From positions 1-27,304 of the forward strand of contig JAICIG010000037.1 in NCBI GenBank assembly GCA_025924495.1: a DNA stretch of 27,304 bases. Reading direction: 5' to 3'. Numbering within the stretch: the first letter of the stretch is position 1; each line of letters starts with the position of its first letter. A program made the translations under genes and the position numbers. Of the stretch, positions 22,986 through 27,304 are shown in pieces. A model generated the notes under the pieces. That model saw only the letters and a list, made by a program, of their open reading frames with translations, ran no database searches and had not been told where the DNA came from. Origin of the DNA: Pirellulales bacterium (GTDB lineage: Bacteria > Planctomycetota > Planctomycetia > Pirellulales > JAICIG01).

Positions 22986-23111
22986 GAATGGCCTTCAAAG
23001 TCGGAAGTCGGAATGCGGAGGTCGGATAGCGGGCTTTATTACCCGGAGGCTAACGTCTCCGGCTCGCCTATTCTCTCGTGCTGTCTACTGTCTACTGCCT
23101 GCTGTCTACTT
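22986..23111. repeat. Repeat-containing spacer between ccoN and ccoO
   Basis: Inside the operon this 126 bp spacer holds an inverted repeat CCGGAG (23043-23048) and CTCCGG (23057-23062) with an 8 bp loop. It also has purine-rich near-repeats of GTCGGAAGTCGGA type (about 23000-23030) and tandem GTCTACT units (about 23082-23110, interrupted by CTGCCTGCT). No gene is present. The hairpin could act in mRNA processing or attenuation between the two subunits. Confidence 0.5.
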
Positions 23112-24515
23112 TCACGCTGCCTGCAATGCTTCGCGGCCCAAGGCGGGCTCGGCGCCCAATCTCCAAGTCGCATAGATGTTGTAAAAGAAACACAATTGTC
23201 CGCCGATAATGCCGAGGCCGGCGAACAAGCGAACGACCCAAAACGGATGCGAAACCTGCAGCGATACGTCCCACGATTCGAGCGCGGCCCAGTGATAGCC
23301 TTGGAAGATGCCGGCGAACGTGAGATCGAGAAACATCAGCACGATGCCCCCGGCGGAGAGCCAATAGTGCCATTCGCACAGTTGCCGGCTGTACCAGTCT
23401 CGCTTGAACAATCGCGGGATGAGATACGTCATGATGCCGAACAACCACAGGCTGAACACGCCGAACATCACCAGATGCGCGTGGCCGACGACCCAATCGG
23501 TGAAGTGAATCATCGCCTGGAAGGTCAACGTCACTTGCAAGGCGCACTGCGCACAGGTGACGAAGTACAGCACCATGCCGGTATAGAACCAGCGGATCGG
23601 CAAATTGGTCACGATCTGCCGGCCCGAGCCCCAGATGGTGCCAAAGAAGTTAATGATCACGGTGGTCACCACCATCTCCACGGCGATCGTGGCTACTACG
23701 GCGCCGTACTGCAGGAACATCGGAATCGGCGTGTACAGAAAGTGGTGGATGCCGTTGAGCGGATAGAAAAACGCCAGGCCCCAAAAACCGACCAGCGACA
23801 GGCCATGGCTCCAGATCGGCTTGCGCAACAGGATCGGCACGAAGTAATACATCAGGCCCCAGCCAAGCGGCGTGACGAATAAGCCGACCAGATCGTGAAT
23901 GAACAATCCTGCGACGGCCCCGCCGCTGGTTCCGGCGGCGATGTACTCGGGCACGAAGTTGCCCATCGCATACGTCAAAAACGTCCAGATAAACGCGGCC
24001 ATGAAGTACCACAGCGTCACGTAGAGCGGACCTTTGGCCCGCGCGATCGGCGCCATGAAGTTGACGGCTACCAACAACAGGCCCAACAGCGCGATGGGAT
24101 CGACAAACGTCGGCGTCTCGCCCCACTCGACGCCTTGCGCATAACCGAACAAAATGCCGACGGCCGTCGCCACGACAACCGCCTGCCAGGCGAAGAAGAT
24201 GAAATACGACAGCCCTCGGCTGAGCACCGGCCGCAACGTCAGCCGCGGCACGGCCCAGTGCAACGAGCCGAGAAAGGCGTTGGCCAAGAAGCCGTAAGCG
24301 ACGGCGTTGGTATGAATCATCCGCCAGCGGCCGGGCGAGAACCACTCGACGCCGCGCAGCGGGTTCCACTGCACCAATTGCAGCGCCATCAACAGCCCGC
24401 CGGCCAACGAGATCGTCAGATACGTTAGCGCCGCCAGGTAGTACCACAAGACCAGCCGTTCGTCGACCAGATCTTCGTGCTGCGGAAGCTCTCCTTGAGC
24501 AGTCGCCGCGTTCAT
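23112..24515 (-). CDS. ccoN: cbb3-type cytochrome oxidase catalytic subunit (CcoN)
   Basis: This 467-residue, twelve-helix heme-copper oxygen reductase subunit starts at 24515, where ATGA overlaps the previous stop and GGAG lies 6-7 nt upstream. Ligands are visible: low-spin heme b H68 ('MIHTNAVAYGF') and H347, high-spin heme H345 ('DWVVGHAHLVMFG'), CuB ligands H207 ('FIHDLVGLFVTP'), H257 and H258 ('YPLNGIHHFLYTP'), and the family-specific active-site tyrosine Y251 six residues before the HH pair. That tyrosine placement marks the C (cbb3) family and not aa3 oxidases. It reduces O2 to water at the cytoplasmic membrane. The CuB/heme b3 residues keep the spacing I recall for the Pseudomonas stutzeri enzyme. 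Confidence 0.97.
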   Translation of the reverse strand: MNAATAQGELPQHEDLVDERLVLWYYLAALTYLTISLAGGLLMALQLVQWNPLRGVEWFSPGRWRMIHTNAVAYGFLANAFLGSLHWAVPRLTLRPVLSRGLSYFIFFAWQAVVVATAVGILFGYAQGVEWGETPTFVDPIALLGLLLVAVNFMAPIARAKGPLYVTLWYFMAAFIWTFLTYAMGNFVPEYIAAGTSGGAVAGLFIHDLVGLFVTPLGWGLMYYFVPILLRKPIWSHGLSLVGFWGLAFFYPLNGIHHFLYTPIPMFLQYGAVVATIAVEMVVTTVIINFFGTIWGSGRQIVTNLPIRWFYTGMVLYFVTCAQCALQVTLTFQAMIHFTDWVVGHAHLVMFGVFSLWLFGIMTYLIPRLFKRDWYSRQLCEWHYWLSAGGIVLMFLDLTFAGIFQGYHWAALESWDVSLQVSHPFWVVRLFAGLGIIGGQLCFFYNIYATWRLGAEPALGREALQAA

Positions 24516-25144
24516 GACTTCTCCGTTTGCGGTTCGAAAGGATGATACAACCCGAGCGGATAGACGATCGCCATCGTCCAGCCGAAGACCAGATGCGTGA
24601 GCGCCGCCACCCACCACGGCACCAGCTCGACAATCCAGTCGCCGCCAATGAGCAGCGGTTGCAGCCACGAGAGAATGCCGTAGAAATTCACCAGCCAGAT
24701 GGCGATCGCCAGTACGCTCGCGACCGCCAGCCGCCGCATGAGCGAGGCTTCGGGCGCGTAGCGCGTGAGGAACAATTGAAACAGCATGCCGTACAGCATG
24801 CCCGTGCCGACGTACAGGCAGCAACCGATGGCCAGCGTGATGCCGGTATCGATCTTGAGCGCCGTGGCGCCGAGCGGGAACGTCAGATAGACCTGGATCA
24901 GCCGCAACGGGTTTTGCGGCTCGCCGCGAACGCTGCTCCAGACGAGCGATCCGATCACATTGGCCAGCAAGCTCGTCGTCGCGCCGAACATACCCAGCAA
25001 AAAGCCGGTGGTCGCATAATAGGCCGTGTAGTAGCTCGTCGGACGCCAGTGCTCGGGCGGCGCCGGCTGGGCCAATTCCGTTTCCAGCTCGCGCAGCTCT
25101 GCTTGCAACTCGGCGATGCGGCTCAGTTTTTGTTCGTCGTCCAT
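24512..25144 (-). CDS. 210-aa membrane protein of the cbb3 cluster, unknown function
   Basis: The ATG at 25144 begins a short coiled coil ('KLSRIAELQAELRELETELA', residues 6-25) followed by about five membrane helices (approximately 43-68, 83-97, 102-126, 137-160 and 176-199). The frame is open upstream but overlaps the cytochrome c gene there, and no good ribosome binding site separates the options. It overlaps ccoN by ATGA, so its synthesis is coupled to the catalytic subunit. I do not recognise a family. It has scattered His residues (H32, H184, H201) but no heme-binding CxxCH. Its position suggests an accessory or assembly subunit of the oxidase. Confidence 0.8.
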   Translation of the reverse strand: MDDEQKLSRIAELQAELRELETELAQPAPPEHWRPTSYYTAYYATTGFLLGMFGATTSLLANVIGSLVWSSVRGEPQNPLRLIQVYLTFPLGATALKIDTGITLAIGCCLYVGTGMLYGMLFQLFLTRYAPEASLMRRLAVASVLAIAIWLVNFYGILSWLQPLLIGGDWIVELVPWWVAALTHLVFGWTMAIVYPLGLYHPFEPQTEKS

Positions 25145-25214
25145 AATAGCTGCTGCAGGTGCGGTCGGTGTTAGTCGAAGCGGCGAATTTGAGGCGCCTG
25201 GTCCACCCAGCGTC

Positions 25215-26306
25215 CTACTCGCCCGCCGTCTCACTCGGGTTCTCGGCAATCGGCGGCGCGTCGTCGGGGATCGCTTCTTCGCTGGGCTTCGCGGACGGAC
25301 GCGGTACACGCTTGAGTTGCTGAGCCATCACGTCGCGACGTCGCGCGCCCGAGATGTATTGCACATAATGCACCAAATGCCAGAAGGTCTCAGGCTCTTT
25401 CTCGAGCTTCATCTGAAAGGAAGGCATCGGCGTGCCGTTGATGCCGGCGAAGATCCGTCGATAAATATCGTCGGGCCGATTGCCGCCATGGAACATGCCG
25501 CTGGTCAAATCGGCCGCACGAGTTTGAAAGCCCCAGACATCTTTGAAGCCCTGCGAGTTCTCGCTGGTCTTGCCCGTGCCATCGGCGCCGTGACACTTGA
25601 AGCAACCCGCCTCTTCCGTCAGAAACGCTTTCTTGCCGAGTTCGACCGATTCGTCGCTATAAGGCGGCATCTGCGTCATCGGCCAGACCTTTTGTCCGTC
25701 CGCCGCTTTCCACTGATCGAGAATCAAGGCGACGGCGTCGTCGATCGCTTCCGTCGAAATCTCGTCTTCGTTGCTCGCCTCGACCGCCACCTGCGTCTCC
25801 AACTCGCCGCGATGCGTCAGCACGAGCACATAGTCGAGCACCGCATCGAGATCTTCCTTGGGCAGCAGATTGAAGGCGGGCATCGAGGTGCCTTTGGCGC
25901 CCTGCCGGAGCGTGCGCAGCAGGTCCTCGCGGCGGGGCTTCGAACCGTAAGGGGTCGAAGCAAACTTGAAGACGCCGCGGCGATAATCGCGCGGACGCGG
26001 ATACATGTATTCGGCCGCCGGGCCGTTGCCGTCCCCCGTATCGCCGTGGCAACCCGCACAGCGCTGCTGGTAAATCGCCTCGCCGCGGCGCAATACATAA
26101 GGATCGGCCGATTCATCGCCTAGCAGCCTTGGATCGCTGGGCGTGCCACAATGTTGCTCGAGAATTTCTCGCACCTGTTGTTGCAATTCGGGCGAAAGCT
26201 CGAGCGTTTCCTGGCTGGAAACAAACTGGATTTCTGCGGCGCGTTTGCACCCGAGAAAACCAACCATCAAACATGCCAACAAGGCCGCTGCAGGGCGTGT
26301 CGTCAC
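25215..26306 (-). CDS. Diheme cytochrome c lipoprotein of the cbb3 cluster (CcoP-like role)
   Basis: The GTG at 26306 has GGGAGAGA about 5-7 nt upstream and opens into a lipoprotein signal ('AALLACLMVGFLGC', lipid cysteine C20; 363 residues). Upstream in-frame starts would spoil that signal. After 'IQFVSSQETLELSPELQQQ' and a 'GTPSDPRLL' phrase come two cytochrome c domains: C83AGCH87 with M142 (SMPAF), and C235FKCH239 with M294 (TPMPSF). The tail is charged and Pro-rich. It has no transmembrane helix apart from the lipid anchor, unlike CcoP. As first gene of the oxidase operon it probably carries electrons to CcoO. Confidence 0.92.
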   Translation of the reverse strand: MTTRPAAALLACLMVGFLGCKRAAEIQFVSSQETLELSPELQQQVREILEQHCGTPSDPRLLGDESADPYVLRRGEAIYQQRCAGCHGDTGDGNGPAAEYMYPRPRDYRRGVFKFASTPYGSKPRREDLLRTLRQGAKGTSMPAFNLLPKEDLDAVLDYVLVLTHRGELETQVAVEASNEDEISTEAIDDAVALILDQWKAADGQKVWPMTQMPPYSDESVELGKKAFLTEEAGCFKCHGADGTGKTSENSQGFKDVWGFQTRAADLTSGMFHGGNRPDDIYRRIFAGINGTPMPSFQMKLEKEPETFWHLVHYVQYISGARRRDVMAQQLKRVPRPSAKPSEEAIPDDAPPIAENPSETAGE

Positions 26307-26787
26307 CCGTTCTCTCCCGATCCGGTCAATGCGTGCGTTCAATCGACGCGGACGAGAAAGCACAAGCCGTGCCTAGAGAGACGGAAAATGATTGCGCGAG
26401 TTTTTCACGGCATTTCCAGCGATGAAATGCAGGCGCGCGGTTCTTTGTTGGCGCGATTAGTTTACTTTGCGCTCCCAATCTGTGCTCAATCGCACAGGCT
26501 TGCCCTCCTTCCGCACGCTTGTGCACAGGTTTGCGTAAAGTCGCAGGCGCGCTCCGTGTGCCGACCGCCAAGCGGCGCACACGCTTACCACGTTTATCTC
26601 CGCGGAAACACCGATACAGCCCTCATCTCCGACCTGGCACGGCATACGGAGTGTGCCTGCTACTTTGGGCCAGCGATTCTGGCGCGGCGTTTGCTAATGA
26701 GTCGGATATCGCGGTGCGCAGAACTCACCTTCCTCCGCTTCCCGCTCCGAGTTCAGCGCTCCGCGTCTTTTTTTCCGCTTGTCGCCC
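26307..26787. other. Divergent intergenic region with repeat element
   Basis: These 481 bp lie between the divergent cytochrome c gene and the DUF4405 gene and must include the oxidase operon promoter, which I cannot place confidently. I see no FNR/ANR-type TTGAT-N4-ATCAA box in the expected 200 bp. The segment 26535-26668 is a repeat (separate entry), and 26747-26765 is one arm of an inverted repeat that recurs at 27180-27198. Open frames here translate repeats and look non-coding. Confidence 0.5.
26535..26668. repeat. Paired-palindrome (REPIN/MITE-like) element, copy 3
   Basis: The ends match the elements at 113-239 and 357-488. The left end (about 26537-26563) is a degraded copy ending CTCCGTGTGCCG. 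The right end (26640-26668) is CGGCATACGGAGTGTGCCTG followed by CTACTTTGG, one base off the perfect version. The overall size (about 134 bp) is the same, but the interior differs from copies 1 and 2 except near the right end (CTGGCACGGCA). Conserved ends with an unrelated interior argue that the ends are the mobile or functional part. Confidence 0.7.
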
Positions 26788-27270
26788 ATGTCTCGAACGA
26801 CCCTCAACTTCTTTGTCGACCTGGCTCTGCTCATCATGTTTCTGACGCTGTTGTGGAGCGCGGTCGTGCTCCGGTTCGTGTTTCCGCCGGGCGTGACCTC
26901 GGCCGGTTGGACGCTGTGGGGCTACAGCTTCGATGACTGGGTGCAGTTCCAGTTCGTGCTGCTTTCCGTGTTCGCTCTGACCGTCCTGCTGCACGTGATG
27001 TTGCACTGGTCGTGGGTTTGCGGCGTCGTCGCCAACCGGCTGTCGCGTTGGCGAGGCAAGTCGTTCCGTCTCGATGATGGAACCCAAACGCTCTACGGCG
27101 TCGGGCTGTTGATCGTCGCCATCAACGCCATCGGCCTGTTGATCGCCTGGGCCGCTCTCAGCATTCAAACGCCACATAGCGCGGAGCGCGGAACTCGGCG
27201 CGCGGAGCTGACAAGACGCATGGAAAGTTCCGCTCCCCGCTCTGCGCTGCGAACTTTTATCAGGCGTTGA
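26788..27270 (+). CDS. DUF4405-like membrane protein
   Basis: This 160-residue protein starts at the ATG at 26788 (a TTG nine bases earlier is also in frame). It has three or four helices: 'LNFFVDLALLIMFLTLLWSA', about 54-78 and about 102-125. The opening and 'RFVFPPG' plus 'VLLHVMLHWSWV' (67-77, H69 and H73) match the DUF4405 family, which is thought to bind heme in the membrane. The usual histidine in the W-x-x-x-H segment before that helix seems replaced ('DDWVQFQF'). The Arg/Ser-rich C-terminal 30 residues are translated from a GC-rich repeat (27180-27198 and beyond) and may be a late addition. It is divergent from the cbb3 operon. Confidence 0.8.
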   Translation: MSRTTLNFFVDLALLIMFLTLLWSAVVLRFVFPPGVTSAGWTLWGYSFDDWVQFQFVLLSVFALTVLLHVMLHWSWVCGVVANRLSRWRGKSFRLDDGTQTLYGVGLLIVAINAIGLLIAWAALSIQTPHSAERGTRRAELTRRMESSAPRSALRTFIRR

Positions 27271-27282
27271 ACGCAGGAAGCT

Positions 27283-27304
27283 ATGACGCGTAGGGAACGC
27301 CCAC
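27283..27304 (+). CDS. Possible start of a further gene (cut by window edge)
   Basis: An ATG at 27283 follows AGGAAG closely and the frame stays open to the window end (MTRRERP...). Its position 13 bases after the DUF4405 stop would suit a co-transcribed gene, but only seven codons are visible and the AGGAAG-ATG spacing is short. Confidence 0.25.

Overview
The window looks like chromosomal DNA of a GC-rich planctomycete, probably of the Pirellulales type. The grounds are a Tat-exported DUF1501 protein, a secreted PQQ-type beta-propeller carrying EF-hands, several small membrane proteins with the 'F(S/R)LR(H/T)LF' pre-membrane motif that I associate with this phylum, many short secreted proteins and lipoproteins, and abundant short palindromic intergenic repeats. 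This placement is by gene-content resemblance only; there is no rRNA or other marker gene in the window.

Layout, left to right. 1-504 is non-coding and holds two copies of a ~130 bp element with palindromic terminal inverted repeats. 505-2902 (minus strand) carries a lipoprotein and two membrane proteins of unknown function. 2903-3220 is a divergent intergenic region with an unusually ordered nest of inverted repeats that could fold as a three-way junction. 3221-6699 (plus) is a probable three-gene signalling operon: a PAS-histidine kinase, a receiver-histidine kinase and a membrane protein. 6740-8158 (minus) is a flavin monooxygenase, followed by a divergently placed polyprenyl-phosphate sugar-phosphate transferase (8379-9767). 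9909-11351 and 11843-13273 (both minus) encode the DUF1501 protein and the beta-propeller, separated by a 188 bp palindrome-rich element. 13497-16508 (plus) holds a YhdH-type quinone/acrylyl-CoA reductase and an archease-RtcB RNA-ligase pair. 16618-18471 (plus) holds an apparently exported SAM methyltransferase and a secreted W/Y-rich protein. 18498-18686 (minus) is a small helical protein.

The main system is the minus-strand cluster 26306-18907, eight genes with overlaps or short spacers: diheme cytochrome c lipoprotein, 210-aa membrane protein, ccoN, ccoO, a 118-aa CcoS-like membrane protein, a 59-aa single-span protein, a CcoI-type copper ATPase and a SafE/TauE-like membrane protein. All catalytic and heme ligands expected of a cbb3-type oxygen reductase are visible in CcoN and CcoO, but no conventional CcoP, CcoQ, CcoG or CcoH is present. 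The diheme lipoprotein plus the 59-aa helix may together replace CcoP, and the copper ATPase lacks its usual heavy-metal-associated domain. A divergent DUF4405 membrane protein and a third copy of the left-edge repeat close the window.

The most interesting items are the remodelled cbb3 operon, the three-way-junction candidate at 2978-3056, and the two families of paired palindromic elements.
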